A stretch of DNA of 64,000 nt from Parapedobacter indicus (GCF_900113765.1 NZ_FOQO01000012.1:62001-126000), one strand, 5' to 3'. Shown: positions 18,372-27,332, counted from the first letter of the stretch. Program-made: numbers and translations. Notes: generated by a model not told the origin, from the letters alone.

Positions 18372-18865
18372 GGCAATTTGTAACGATAGGAATGTTGATG
18401 CTTCTCTCTTTGGTCGCATCAGCACAGCATAAATCCGCTGACATTGTGGGGCAGGATTCGAGTGCGATTGTTGTCGATAACATTCAATTTAAAGCGGAAC
18501 AGTTTGTTATCGACCCGGCCACGCGCACAGCTACCGTAACGCTCGCCCTTACCAGCCTGAAAGACAAACCACGTGAACTGAAAATCAATGTTTACGGCAC
18601 ACAGTTGGTAGACAATGCGCGGGATGCGTATTATTTTTCAACCATCGCATTGGGGCGGGTGCTTATGCGTTTTGAGGACAAACAGAATTACCTGCATTAC
18701 CTGCTGCAGCCACAGGTGCCGGCAAAACTAACCATTACCGCTGATGCGATTTCAACCACTGCGGCGGCAATCCAGGTAGTGAAAATTGTGTTTGAAGACA
18801 GCGCGGAAGAGGGACGTTTTCTGGATGCCTACCTAACAGACCCTTCTTCTACATCGGAAGACTAA
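18368..18865 (+). CDS. Exported hypothetical protein
   Basis: A 165-aa protein with a clear signal peptide (MRQFVTIGMLMLLSLVASAQ). The mature part is beta-rich (ATRTATVTLALTSLKDKPRELKINVYGTQLVD; VPAKLTITADAI), suggesting a small periplasmic or surface beta-sandwich. I do not recognise the family. It overlaps the DUF4293 stop by 4 bp and converges with the next gene with 1 bp between stops. Confidence 0.75.
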   Translation: MRQFVTIGMLMLLSLVASAQHKSADIVGQDSSAIVVDNIQFKAEQFVIDPATRTATVTLALTSLKDKPRELKINVYGTQLVDNARDAYYFSTIALGRVLMRFEDKQNYLHYLLQPQVPAKLTITADAISTTAAAIQVVKIVFEDSAEEGRFLDAYLTDPSSTSED

Positions 18866-18866
18866 C

Positions 18867-19403
18867 CTATCGATATCGGATTTGTTGCCGGTCCATCATC
18901 CCCATCTGATCCTTCATCATTTTGATCTGATCGGCTAGCAATTTATTTTTATCGGCCCGCTTGGCTTCCTGCAGGTATTTGGTGGCTTCCCGCTTGTTGC
19001 GTTTCGCCATGGCAATGCCTGCCAGGCTTAGTTTCGCCAAAGCGACATTGTGTCCCATGTGAAGGCCTAAAGACAGGGCCTTTTTAAAGTACTTTTCCGA
19101 TTGCATGGGTGATTTTTGCGACTCCATGAGGCCCAAAAGCAGGTGATAGTACCCATGCTGCGCGCGGATCAGTTGTTTTTCGTAGTGGGTAATGCGATTC
19201 AACCATTGATTCGCTTTGTCCATCTTCTCTTTACGCAGGTAAAACTGGGCAATCAACATGTTTTCATTGAAAAACACCGTTACGAAAGCCAAAATTGTGA
19301 TAAAGATACCCAATATACCCCATCCCCATTGCCCGACTACGAATAGGGCGATGGTGCCGATTAAGATGAGGGAAGATATGATAATGCGGACGATGTTAGA
19401 CAT
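18867..19403 (-). CDS. Membrane-anchored TPR-like protein
   Basis: About 178 aa. Two membrane helices at the N-terminus (about 4-22 and 26-45: IIISSLILIGTIALFVVG, GILGIFITILAFVTVFF) are followed by helical pairs like TPRs (YYHLLLGLMESQKSPMQSEKYFKKALSLG; KLSLAGIAMAKRNKREATKYLQEAKRAD) and a Met/Gln-rich tail. The start at 19403 (MSNIVRIII) is chosen over 19433. A TAAATTTG box lies at 19442-19449 on its strand. Function unknown; possibly a scaffold at the inner membrane. Confidence 0.75.
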   Translation of the reverse strand: MSNIVRIIISSLILIGTIALFVVGQWGWGILGIFITILAFVTVFFNENMLIAQFYLRKEKMDKANQWLNRITHYEKQLIRAQHGYYHLLLGLMESQKSPMQSEKYFKKALSLGLHMGHNVALAKLSLAGIAMAKRNKREATKYLQEAKRADKNKLLADQIKMMKDQMGMMDRQQIRYR

Positions 19404-19441
19404 GTTGATTTTATTTAATTCTTTCGTTCTCAATAACCGTG

Positions 19442-19449
19442 CAAATTTA
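19442..19449 (-). promoter_or_regulatory. -7 box of the membrane TPR-like gene
   Basis: TAAATTTG on the minus strand, 38 nt before the ATG at 19403. No TTG at the usual distance. Confidence 0.45.
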
Positions 19450-19495
19450 GCTAAATTTTACCAAAGTCAGCGCAGCCCTGTATCTTTCTCTTAAC

Positions 19496-19574
19496 CGCCG
19501 CGGGCATACACGAAAGGAATCCAGTGGCATGAACGCAGTGAGCGTTGCCGTTCCGTCGTGCTTGCCTGCGGTGG
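19496..19574 (+). repeat. Palindromic dispersed element, copy A (solitary)
   Basis: The conserved core is 19509-19561, beginning CACGAAAGGAATCCAGTGGC and ending CCGTTCCGTCGTGC. It differs from the copy at 60.6 kb at 5 of 53 positions by my hand alignment. Flanks CCGCCGCGGG and CCTGCGGTGGG add an outer imperfect stem. It fills the gap upstream of ung. Confidence 0.8.
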
Positions 19575-19602
19575 GCGAGTGAAGTCCCTGGTATAAAACA
19601 AA

Positions 19603-19633
19603 TTGGCGGGTTCACCCAATAACCGTATTTTTG
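19603..19633 (+). promoter_or_regulatory. Promoter of ung
   Basis: TTG (19603-19605), 20-bp spacer, TATTTTTG (19626-19633). The box ends 4 nt before the ung ATG, so the mRNA should be leaderless or nearly so. Confidence 0.7.
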
Positions 19634-19637
19634 CGAA

Positions 19638-20309
19638 ATGAGCATACAGTTAGAAAGCAGTTGGAAAGCTGTCTTAGCGCCTGAGTTTGCCAAACCCTAC
19701 ATGCAGCAGCTTAAAGGATTTCTTCAGGAAGAAAAGAAAGAGCATACGGTTTTCCCTCCTAGTAACCTCATTTTTAACGCTTTTGATCATACACCTTTTG
19801 ATAAAGTTAAAGTGGTTATCCTGGGGCAGGACCCGTACCACAATGTGGGGCAGGCACACGGCTTATCGTTTTCGGTTCCCCAAGGTGTGGCAATTCCTCC
19901 CTCCCTGCGCAATATGTATCAGGAACTGAGCACCGACATAGCCGGATTCCGGATTCCAACACACGGTGACCTGACCGCGTGGGCCAACCGGGGTGTCCTG
20001 TTGCTCAATGCGACGCTAACCGTGCGGGCACATACCGCCGGCGCACATCAAGGAAAAGGCTGGGAAGCCTTTACGGATAAAGCCATCGCCGAGTTATCCG
20101 CACGTCGTACCGGCATCGTTTTTTTGCTATGGGGTCGGTATGCTAAAAACAAAGCTGCGCTGATCGATTACCGTAAGCACCACATCCTCACAGCTGCCCA
20201 CCCTTCACCGTTCTCAGCATACAACGGCTTCTTTGGCTGTAAGCATTTTTCCAAGGCAAATGCGTTCTTGATCAAGGAGGGACTGGAACCGATCGATTGG
20301 CAAGTATAA
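19638..20309 (+). CDS. ung: Uracil-DNA glycosylase, family 1
   Basis: Ung cuts uracil out of DNA, starting base-excision repair of deaminated cytosine or misincorporated dUTP. The 223-aa protein has the water-activating motif GQDPYHNVGQAHGLSFSV (63-80, catalytic Asp65), the LLNATLTVRAHTAGAHQGKGWEAFTD segment, VFLLWGRYAKNK and the minor-groove loop AHPSPFS (187-193). Length and ends match the family. The promoter sits only 4 nt upstream of the ATG. Confidence 0.97.
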   Translation: MSIQLESSWKAVLAPEFAKPYMQQLKGFLQEEKKEHTVFPPSNLIFNAFDHTPFDKVKVVILGQDPYHNVGQAHGLSFSVPQGVAIPPSLRNMYQELSTDIAGFRIPTHGDLTAWANRGVLLLNATLTVRAHTAGAHQGKGWEAFTDKAIAELSARRTGIVFLLWGRYAKNKAALIDYRKHHILTAAHPSPFSAYNGFFGCKHFSKANAFLIKEGLEPIDWQV

Positions 20310-20326
20310 CCGCTTATGATCCCGTC

Positions 20327-20797
20327 TTAATATTCCATGGGAACAATCGGCTCTTTTTTGCTGGTAGACATGATCATCATGGTCTGAAATGTCTTCACAT
20401 ACGGAATCTTGCTTATCTTTTCCATGATGACCGCTTCGTAGGCTTTGATGTCTTTCACATAAACCTTCAGGATGAAATCGCATTGACCGGTTACGTGGTG
20501 GCACTCCGTCACTTCTTTGATGTTTTTCACCGCTTCCACAAATTCGGGAATGGCATTGTGGGTATGGAAGTCAAGTGATACCTGAATAAACGATTTGATG
20601 CCCAACCCCAGCTTTTCTTCGTCGACAAAAGCATGGTAGCTCTTGATATAACCTGAGTTTTCAAGTTTCCGCACGCGTTCCAACGTCGGGGCGGGTGAAA
20701 GCCCGATGCTGGAAGCTAACTGCAGGTTCGTAATCCGCCCGTTTTCCTGCAAGAGCTTTAGAATTTTAAAATCTGTCTTATCGGGTTGGAAAGGCAT
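20327..20797 (-). CDS. Lrp/AsnC family transcriptional regulator
   Basis: A 156-aa DNA-binding regulator, probably responding to an amino acid. Winged helix-turn-helix at residues ~5-60 (DFKILKLLQENGRITNLQLASSIGLSPAPTLERVRKLENSGYI), then the RAM/ligand-binding alpha-beta domain (IKSFIQVSLDFHTHNAIPEFVEAVKNIKEVTECHHVTGQCDFILKVYVKD). A GTG at 20812 could add five residues; the ATG at 20797 is preferred. It converges on ung. The effector and targets are not visible. Confidence 0.92.
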   Translation of the reverse strand: MPFQPDKTDFKILKLLQENGRITNLQLASSIGLSPAPTLERVRKLENSGYIKSYHAFVDEEKLGLGIKSFIQVSLDFHTHNAIPEFVEAVKNIKEVTECHHVTGQCDFILKVYVKDIKAYEAVIMEKISKIPYVKTFQTMMIMSTSKKEPIVPMEY

Positions 20798-20930
20798 ATT
20801 TGAAATCACCAAATTAGATTTGGCAATAATACAATTTATTTTTCAGATTATTGGGTTATCGCTAAATGCGATTCATTATCACGGATTTGTAAAAGCCTCC
20901 CTTTCATAAGGTTTATTACCACTTAAATTG

Positions 20931-20938
20931 TAACTTTG
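20931..20938 (+). promoter_or_regulatory. -7 box upstream of sufB
   Basis: TAACTTTG, 62 nt before the sufB ATG at 21001. No good TTG element at 19-20 bp. Confidence 0.5.
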
Positions 20939-21000
20939 CAGTTCGAAGGGTTGGCGGTTGTCTGCCTGCCTGAATGTTAATCATCGAGAAAAAGGGTGTT

Positions 21001-22452
21001 ATGAGTACAAAAGATGATGAATTACTGAAAGAGCTTGCGCTCGAAGAATATAAATACGGATTCACGACGGACATTGAAATGGACATAGCCCCCAAAGGGC
21101 TCACCGAGGATACGGTTCGATTGATTTCCGCAAAAAAAAATGAGCCCGAGTGGTTGTTGGAATGGCGGCTCAAAGCGTTGCGCCACTTCCTCCAGATGGA
21201 CATGCCCACCTGGCAGAATTTTGAGCATCCCGATGTGGATTTTCAGGATATTTCCTATTATGCAGCCCCCAAGGCAAAGCCTCAGCTTAACAGCATGGAT
21301 GAGGTGGACCCCGAGTTGATTTCCACGTTTGAGAAATTGGGCATCCCGCTGAATGAACAGAAGGTATTGGCTGGGGTGGTTGCTGTCGATGCGGTATTTG
21401 ACAGCGTATCTGTCAAAACCACGTTCCGTGAAAAACTGAAAGAGCAGGGCGTCATCTTCAGCTCTTTTGGGGAGGCGGTTCAGGAGCACCCGGAGCTGGT
21501 TAGGCAATACCTGGGTTCGGTGGTGCCACAAACCGATAACATTTACGCCGCGCTGAATTCCGCGGTGTTTTCGGATGGTTCCTTTGTGTATATTCCCAAA
21601 GGGGTGCACTGCCCCATGGAGCTTTCCACGTATTTCCGCATCAATGCAGAAAACACGGGGCAGTTTGAGCGGACATTGATTATTGCCGATGAAGGGGCTT
21701 ATGTGAGCTACCTGGAAGGGTGTACGGCACCGATGCGCGATGAAAACCAGTTACATGCGGCTGTTGTCGAGCTGGTCGCGCTAAAAGATGCCGAAATTAA
21801 ATATTCCACGGTGCAGAACTGGTACCCCGGTGATAAAGACGGCAAAGGCGGGATTTATAACTTTGTCACCAAGCGTGGCATCTGCAAGGGCGATAACAGC
21901 AAAATTTCGTGGACACAGGTAGAAACGGGCTCAGCGATTACGTGGAAATATCCCGGGGTCATTTTAAAGGGAGACCATTCGGTGGGTGAATTTTATTCCG
22001 TGGCGTTGACCCGCAACAAGCAATTGGCCGATACGGGGACGAAGATGATCCACTTGGGTAAAAATACACGCAGTAAGATTGTGTCCAAGGGAATTTCTGC
22101 AGGCGTGAGCCACAACAGCTACCGCGGGTTGGTAAAAATAGGCCCGGGTGCCGAAAACTCGCGTAATTTTACGCAGTGCGATTCACTGCTCATCGGAGAC
22201 CGTTGCGGAGCGCATACGTTTCCCTATATCGAAAACCGCAACAAAACCGCCACGCTGGAGCACGAAGCGACCACCTCAAAAATCGGCGAAGATCAGTTGT
22301 TTTACCTCACCCAGCGGGGCATTGATCCCGAGAAGGCGGTTGGGTTAATCGTGAATGGCTATGCGAAAGAGGTGCTGAACCAACTGCCCATGGAGTTTGC
22401 CGTGGAAGCACAGAAGTTATTAGCCATTTCCCTCGAAGGAAGTGTGGGGTAA
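21001..22452 (+). CDS. sufB: Fe-S cluster assembly scaffold SufB
   Basis: SufB is the scaffold of the SufBC2D complex that builds iron-sulfur clusters in the cytoplasm. The 483-aa product shows the beta-helix core typical of the family: [34 protein letters not shown] near 178-212, [18 protein letters not shown] near 240-258, and [30 protein letters not shown] near the C-terminus. A start at 20974 would add nine residues; [11 protein letters not shown] at 21001 matches the family. First gene of sufBCD. Confidence 0.97.
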   Translation: MSTKDDELLKELALEEYKYGFTTDIEMDIAPKGLTEDTVRLISAKKNEPEWLLEWRLKALRHFLQMDMPTWQNFEHPDVDFQDISYYAAPKAKPQLNSMDEVDPELISTFEKLGIPLNEQKVLAGVVAVDAVFDSVSVKTTFREKLKEQGVIFSSFGEAVQEHPELVRQYLGSVVPQTDNIYAALNSAVFSDGSFVYIPKGVHCPMELSTYFRINAENTGQFERTLIIADEGAYVSYLEGCTAPMRDENQLHAAVVELVALKDAEIKYSTVQNWYPGDKDGKGGIYNFVTKRGICKGDNSKISWTQVETGSAITWKYPGVILKGDHSVGEFYSVALTRNKQLADTGTKMIHLGKNTRSKIVSKGISAGVSHNSYRGLVKIGPGAENSRNFTQCDSLLIGDRCGAHTFPYIENRNKTATLEHEATTSKIGEDQLFYLTQRGIDPEKAVGLIVNGYAKEVLNQLPMEFAVEAQKLLAISLEGSVG

Positions 22453-22479
22453 TCAATTAAATAGAGTGAAGAAAGAACA

Positions 22480-23244
22480 ATGTTAAGCATAAAGAATTTA
22501 CACGCATCTGTAGACGATAAGGAGATATTAAAAGGGCTGAATCTCGAAGTGAAGGCTGGGGAGGTACATGCCATTATGGGGCCCAATGGTTCGGGCAAAA
22601 GTACATTAGGCAATGTATTGGCTGGAAGGGAAGCCTATGAGGTAACCGGGGGCGAAGTGCTGCTTGAGGGTAAAGATTTGTTGGAGCTTTCACCCGAAGA
22701 CCGGGCACGTGAAGGTGTATTCCTCGCATTCCAATACCCGGTAGAAATACCGGGTGTATCCAACATCAATTTTCTGAAGACCGCACTCAATGAGATCCGT
22801 GCCTACAAGGGACTTCCTCCACTGGAAGCCCGGGAATTTTTGAACCGCGTCAAGGAAAAGCAAAAGCTCGTTGAATTTGACGCCAAGTTAGCCAATCGTT
22901 CCTTAAATGAGGGGTTTTCCGGCGGCGAAAAAAAGCGCAATGAGATTTTTCAGTTGGCCATGCTGGAGCCCAAACTGGGTATCCTGGATGAAACCGATTC
23001 CGGATTGGACATCGACGCCCTGCGCATCGTTGCAAGGGGTGTAAACCAACTGCGGTCACAAAATAATGCATTCATCGTCATTACCCATTACCAGCGGTTG
23101 CTGGAATACATTGTTCCGGATTTTGTGCATGTACTCTACAAGGGGCGCATTGTTCGCTCCGGCACCAAAGAGCTGGCACTGGAGCTGGAAGAGAAAGGGT
23201 ACGATTGGATTAAGGATACGGTGGATGCCGAAGGAGCGGCCTGA
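22480..23244 (+). CDS. sufC: Fe-S cluster assembly ATPase SufC
   Basis: SufC is the ABC-type ATPase that drives rearrangement of SufB-SufD during cluster assembly. The 254-aa protein has Walker A GPNGSGKST (35-43), Q-loop in FLAFQYPVEIPGV, signature FSGGEKKRNE and Walker B LGILDETDSGLD. It follows sufB by 27 bp and precedes sufD by 16 bp, so the three are one operon. Confidence 0.97.
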   Translation: MLSIKNLHASVDDKEILKGLNLEVKAGEVHAIMGPNGSGKSTLGNVLAGREAYEVTGGEVLLEGKDLLELSPEDRAREGVFLAFQYPVEIPGVSNINFLKTALNEIRAYKGLPPLEAREFLNRVKEKQKLVEFDAKLANRSLNEGFSGGEKKRNEIFQLAMLEPKLGILDETDSGLDIDALRIVARGVNQLRSQNNAFIVITHYQRLLEYIVPDFVHVLYKGRIVRSGTKELALELEEKGYDWIKDTVDAEGAA

Positions 23245-23260
23245 ACACCAAATAAAGATC

Positions 23261-24562
23261 ATGATTACACAAGTAAGCGATTCATTATATAGTCAATTGA
23301 TTAAGACCTACGGGGAAAATCTGCCTTCGGCTGAACCCCGCTCGTTGGATGAAATCCGTAAGCAGGCGTTTGAACGCTTCAAACGTGTTGGGTTTCCCAC
23401 GGTCAAACACGAAGATTGGAAATACACCAACGTCCAGCCGCTGGTTAACCAGCATTACGAACTGGATGTTGAGCCGTCGTTTGCGGCGATCGACCTGAAT
23501 AACGCTGGAATCCCAAGGCTGGATGCATATCGGGTTGTGTTGGTAGATGGTAAATACCATGCCGGACTGTCCGACGATGTGTCCGACGTACCGGGTTTAT
23601 CAATCATGCCGATAGATCAGGCATTTGAACGGCTGTGCTTTGCCAAGTATTTTGCGCAGTTTGCAGACAAAACGGATAATCCCTTTGTGGCACTCAATAC
23701 AGCGGCGTTTACTTCCGGATTATTTATTGAGGTAGGTAAAAATACGCAGCTGTCGAAACCCGTCCACATCATCCACGTATCTGCTGCACGCCAACCCGTA
23801 TTTAACCAAGTGCGCAACCTGTATGTGATGAGTGCGTTTGCCGAGGCCGAGATTGTGGAGTCTTTTATCACCGATGATGCTGCCGAACGCAATCTGAATA
23901 ACTTGGTAACGGAAATTATGGTCCGTGAGCAGGCGAAGTTGCAGCATTATTACTTGCAGACGGCAACCTCCCAAAGCAGCTACCTCAATCATACGGAGAT
24001 CTATCAGGAAAAACACAGTCTTTATAATAACTACAATTGTACGTTTCCCGGACCCGCGTTTGTGCGCAATAACATTAACGTAAGACTGGGCGACAGCGAA
24101 GTGGAAAGCCACCTTTATGGCATCACACTCACGGCCGGCAACCAGCTGGTAGACAACCATACGATTGTAGATCACCTGAAACCCCATTGCGAGAGCTACG
24201 AATGGTACAAGAATATCACGCAGGACACCTCTACAGCGGTATTTAATGGTAAGATATTTGTGCGAACCGACGCGCAAAAAACGAATGCCTTTCAGCAGAA
24301 CAATAACATGCTCATCGGCGAGAAATCTGCCGTGTATACCAAACCCCAGTTGGAGATTTTTGCTGACGATGTAAAATGCAGCCACGGGTGCACCATCGGG
24401 CAGTTTGACAACGACGCCCTTTTTTATCTCCAGGCACGGGGCATCAGCGAAGCGCAGGCACGGATACTCCTGGTACACGCTTTTGCATTTGATGTAACCA
24501 GCCGTTTTGCCAATGCTACCGTACGCGAGTACGTTGAACATTTGGTGGAAGAAGGACTTTAA
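23261..24562 (+). CDS. sufD: Fe-S cluster assembly protein SufD
   Basis: SufD pairs with SufB in the SufBC2D scaffold and is needed for iron entry. The product (433 aa) starts MITQVSDSLYSQL; the longer frame from 23066 overlaps sufC and is rejected. Family landmarks are FPTVKHEDWKYTN near residues 44-56, the beta-helix core, FNGKIFVRTDAQKTNAFQQNNNML near 327-350, and CSHGCTIGQFDNDALFYLQARGI near 373-395. No sufS or sufE follows; the next gene is convergent and its stop overlaps by 4 bp. Confidence 0.96.
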   Translation: MITQVSDSLYSQLIKTYGENLPSAEPRSLDEIRKQAFERFKRVGFPTVKHEDWKYTNVQPLVNQHYELDVEPSFAAIDLNNAGIPRLDAYRVVLVDGKYHAGLSDDVSDVPGLSIMPIDQAFERLCFAKYFAQFADKTDNPFVALNTAAFTSGLFIEVGKNTQLSKPVHIIHVSAARQPVFNQVRNLYVMSAFAEAEIVESFITDDAAERNLNNLVTEIMVREQAKLQHYYLQTATSQSSYLNHTEIYQEKHSLYNNYNCTFPGPAFVRNNINVRLGDSEVESHLYGITLTAGNQLVDNHTIVDHLKPHCESYEWYKNITQDTSTAVFNGKIFVRTDAQKTNAFQQNNNMLIGEKSAVYTKPQLEIFADDVKCSHGCTIGQFDNDALFYLQARGISEAQARILLVHAFAFDVTSRFANATVREYVEHLVEEGL

Positions 24563-25209
24563 TCGGCTGCTACATGCACGTACCGGCTGTCAGACACCTC
24601 CTCGGTCAATGACGTATTGAAATACACATAGGCATGGACTTCGGTTCCGATTACTTCCGGCGGCAAAGGAAAAAGATAATGCCCCATGCCGCGTGTGATG
24701 CCCGCAGTGCAAAGATCCCATTTGTCGAGAGTACCTGGAAGGATCAATACAATAATTGTATTTTGGTCATTTACCAGTCGATCTTTTCTATCTTCCGGGG
24801 TGGCTTGCCAGGAGATGGAAAGTCCTTTGTCGGTCCATTCGGCGGCAAGTGATTCGGCGGGAGCAAGGGGGCCTGTACTTACCTTGGCTTTACTGTAATC
24901 AAAAAACAATTCAGGATAGACACCGCCGATCGCATTTTTCTTATGATAGGATAAGGCGATGTTGAACGGCGTCATCGGGAGTCCCTCTGCCGCCTGTTGA
25001 AAGCCAACTCGGATGATCCCCGTAAGGGGTGAAAGAAACGACATTGCCAGCTTCATCCGCATCTCGTTTGCCAATTGTGCTTCGCTGCGGGGCTTCTTGG
25101 ATTTCCGGGGAAGTGCACGCATCACGTTGATGCCCCGCCATTGATAGCCGATTACGTTGCCAATTTTTCCACTAAAGCTTCCGTTTGCGCCGTCTTTGAA
25201 TGTTGCCAT
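24559..25209 (-). CDS. DUF6266 family protein
   Basis: A 216-aa protein opening with MATFKDGANGSFSGKIGNVIGYQWRGINVMR and continuing RSEAQLANEMRMKLAMSFLSPL, the hallmark of DUF6266, a Bacteroidetes family often found in several copies per genome. The basic N-terminus and two beta-rich halves are visible; there is no signal peptide. Function unknown. Its stop overlaps that of sufD. Confidence 0.85.
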   Translation of the reverse strand: MATFKDGANGSFSGKIGNVIGYQWRGINVMRALPRKSKKPRSEAQLANEMRMKLAMSFLSPLTGIIRVGFQQAAEGLPMTPFNIALSYHKKNAIGGVYPELFFDYSKAKVSTGPLAPAESLAAEWTDKGLSISWQATPEDRKDRLVNDQNTIIVLILPGTLDKWDLCTAGITRGMGHYLFPLPPEVIGTEVHAYVYFNTSLTEEVSDSRYVHVAAD

Positions 25210-25304
25210 AGGTGAATATGATTAGATATAAAACGAATGTAGGAATTTCCTAGATTAAACTAAAATTCATAAATTATTTAACGCATATTAACTACATATT
25301 TACT

Positions 25305-25377
25305 AGGGGAATATACGTAGAAAACACCTAAAAATCCCCTATAAAACCCCTAGAAAAACCCTAATATTATCAGGGGA
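25305..25377. promoter_or_regulatory. Cluster of AGGGG/CCCCT boxes upstream of the two-component genes
   Basis: In an AT-rich 288-bp gap, AGGGGA (25305), TCCCCT (25335), CCCCTA (25347) and AGGGGA (25372) form two successive inverted pairs with spacers of about 24 and 20 bp. They could be operators or weak hairpins; no regulator can be named. Confidence 0.35.
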
Positions 25378-25497
25378 ATTTTGAATGTTCTTTAGCTTTG
25401 CGTTTAATGTTCAAATTATATTCGTAGTTTCATCTACTTTTTCAGCAGTTGCTCTACTAATTTCGCGTTCCTTCCCATCATTGTATTAATTTGTAGT

Positions 25498-26550
25498 ATG
25501 CAGGATATGGTCAGCTTGGAAACAAGGAATGGTTTAACGGCAAGGCGTCCATGGATCTACGTAGCCTATTGGGGATTGGTTACCTTGATTTTTTTATATG
25601 ACCGGACCTATCTGATCGAAAAAGCTGGTCTGCCGAATTTTTTTATTTGTTCCGCGGTCAGGGTTACCCTGTTGATCGGCTTGGCATGGCTCAATATCCA
25701 TTGGCTGATTCCGCGTTACCTTTTGCGTGGCAGATACGGCAGTTATTTCGGGCTGGTGTTTGTGCTGATCATCGGATATCTTGTGGTACAAAGTCTGTAT
25801 GACTATTACCTGTTCGGTTATGTATTGGGACCGAACCGAAATGTACATCTTTCTGCTTCGCTCATTTATAATTTCACACATACTTCGCTTTACCTGCTGT
25901 TGACCGTTGCCTTAAAATTCAGCATCGACTGGTATGTGCAACGAGAAATGTTGCAAGAGGCGCAGGTAGGCAAATTGCAGGCGGAGGTCAATTACCTCCG
26001 TTCACAGGTCAACCCGCATTTTCTGTTCAATGCGCTGAATAACCTTTATGCACTGACCTTGAAAAAATCCGAGGAGGCTCCGGATGTCGTATTAAAACTA
26101 GCGGAGTTGATGGAGTATATGCTGTATGAAAGTGACGAGCCGTATGTACCCTTAGCGCGGGAGATCAATTACCTGAGCAACTACCTGGAGTTGGAGAAAA
26201 TCAGGCAGAGCAATCAGGCAGATATCCGAATGACGGTCACCGGCACGGCAGACCGTTGCCGGATACCGCCGTTTTTGATACTGCCCCTTGTGGAAAATGC
26301 GTTTAAGCACGGGATCGGCAAGGCCGCTTTTGATGCGTACTTGTATATCGATATCCAAATCAACCAGACGCTTGAAGTACGGATAGCGAACAGCAAGCCC
26401 CCGTTCGAGGAAAAGGAAAAAAACGGAGGGATCGGCCTGCTGAACCTCAGGAAAAGGCTGGAACTCCTGTATCCAGCTAACTACCTGCTCCAGATCACCG
26501 AGCAGCCCGATCGATACGAAGTGTTTTTGAAAATAGATTTGCTATGCTAA
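25498..26550 (+). CDS. LytS-type sensor histidine kinase
   Basis: A 350-aa inner-membrane kinase. Four hydrophobic helices lie in residues 18-140, followed by a coiled segment (MLQEAQVGKLQAEVNYLRSQ) and the His_kinase domain: phosphorylated His174 in VNPHFLFNALNNLYAL, N-box LPLVENAFKHG near 260-270 and G-box GGIGLLNLRKRLELLY near 315-330. No periplasmic sensor domain is present, as in the LytS/YehU-like group of Bacteroidetes. It overlaps the response regulator by 7 bp. Confidence 0.93.
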   Translation: MQDMVSLETRNGLTARRPWIYVAYWGLVTLIFLYDRTYLIEKAGLPNFFICSAVRVTLLIGLAWLNIHWLIPRYLLRGRYGSYFGLVFVLIIGYLVVQSLYDYYLFGYVLGPNRNVHLSASLIYNFTHTSLYLLLTVALKFSIDWYVQREMLQEAQVGKLQAEVNYLRSQVNPHFLFNALNNLYALTLKKSEEAPDVVLKLAELMEYMLYESDEPYVPLAREINYLSNYLELEKIRQSNQADIRMTVTGTADRCRIPPFLILPLVENAFKHGIGKAAFDAYLYIDIQINQTLEVRIANSKPPFEEKEKNGGIGLLNLRKRLELLYPANYLLQITEQPDRYEVFLKIDLLC

Positions 26551-27251
26551 ACTGTGTTGTTGTGGATGATGAACCGCTCGCCAGGGAAGTGCTGGCAGGT
26601 TATATTGCAAAGCTGCCCCATGTCAACCTGTTGGAGAGCTTCGGCAATGCGTTTGATGCCCGGATATTTTTGATGGAAAACACGGTCGATGCGCTGTTTC
26701 TGGATATTGAAATGCCTGAAATGAATGGGATCGACCTGCTGCGGATGCTACCCAACCCCCCAATTACGGTGTTTACAACGGCTTTCCGGGATTATGCGTT
26801 TGAAGGATTTGAACTGGGGGTTATCGATTTCCTGTTGAAGCCGATATCCTTTCCCCGCTTTAGGGTTGCACTCGAAAAAATCAACGATTTCCTTTCACTG
26901 AAAGGCGAGCAGACCGACGTTGAAATCAGCACGGGTGAACCGGAATTTATTTTTGTAAAAAGTGGCGTGCAGAAAATTAAGCTGTTTTTGGCCGATGTCA
27001 CCTATATCCAGGGACTGAAGGATTATGCCATCATCCATGCCGGGACAGGCAAAATCGTTGTCAAAGGCTCCGTGAAGTCCATGCAACAACTTTTTCCTGC
27101 ACCCCAGTTTATCCGTGTCCATAAGTCCTTTATTGTTGCCAGCGAAAAAATTATACGCATCGCAAAAAACCGGATCGTCATTGGCGAGCACCAGATACCC
27201 ATCGGTAGAAACTACAAAGCCCAACTAGAGCGGGCGATTTCCGGCAGCTAA
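26544..27251 (+). CDS. LytTR-type response regulator
   Basis: A 235-aa DNA-binding response regulator. The receiver domain (1-120) has the acidic pair Asp8/Asp9, phospho-acceptor Asp54 in LFLDIEMPEMNG and the LLKPI lysine near 100; the LytTR domain spans about 135-232 (FIFVKSGVQKIKLFLADVTYIQGLKDYAIIHA; FIRVHKSFIVASEKI; IPIGRNYKAQL). LytTR domains bind pairs of ~9-bp direct repeats. Such a pair, GTTGGTCTA twice with a period of 20 bp, lies just after this gene. Confidence 0.94.
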   Translation: MLNCVVVDDEPLAREVLAGYIAKLPHVNLLESFGNAFDARIFLMENTVDALFLDIEMPEMNGIDLLRMLPNPPITVFTTAFRDYAFEGFELGVIDFLLKPISFPRFRVALEKINDFLSLKGEQTDVEISTGEPEFIFVKSGVQKIKLFLADVTYIQGLKDYAIIHAGTGKIVVKGSVKSMQQLFPAPQFIRVHKSFIVASEKIIRIAKNRIVIGEHQIPIGRNYKAQLERAISGS

Positions 27252-27252
27252 T

Positions 27253-27281
27253 GTTGGTCTATTCTTTTAGGCGTTGGTCTA
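27253..27281 (+). promoter_or_regulatory. Candidate LytTR operator: two GTTGGTCTA direct repeats
   Basis: GTTGGTCTA occurs at 27253-27261 and again at 27273-27281, 20 bp apart, i.e. on the same helix face. It lies 52 bp upstream of the small exported protein gene and 2 bp after the LytTR gene stop. The geometry fits LytTR sites known from AgrA/LytR-type regulators. Confidence 0.5.
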
Positions 27282-27332
27282 CTATTTTTCTGCTTCTTTT
27301 CGGTTTCTCTTACTATTGTTAAAAAAAGAGTC

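Noticed and set aside
23066-23260. N-terminal extension of sufD overlapping sufC
   Set aside because: The added 65 residues come from sufC read in another frame and do not match SufD; the ATG at 23261 does.
25257-25420. Possible CRISPR-like spacing of CCCCT boxes
   Set aside because: Boxes are only 5-6 bp, spacers are irregular and orientation alternates; no repeat unit of CRISPR size and no cas genes in the window.
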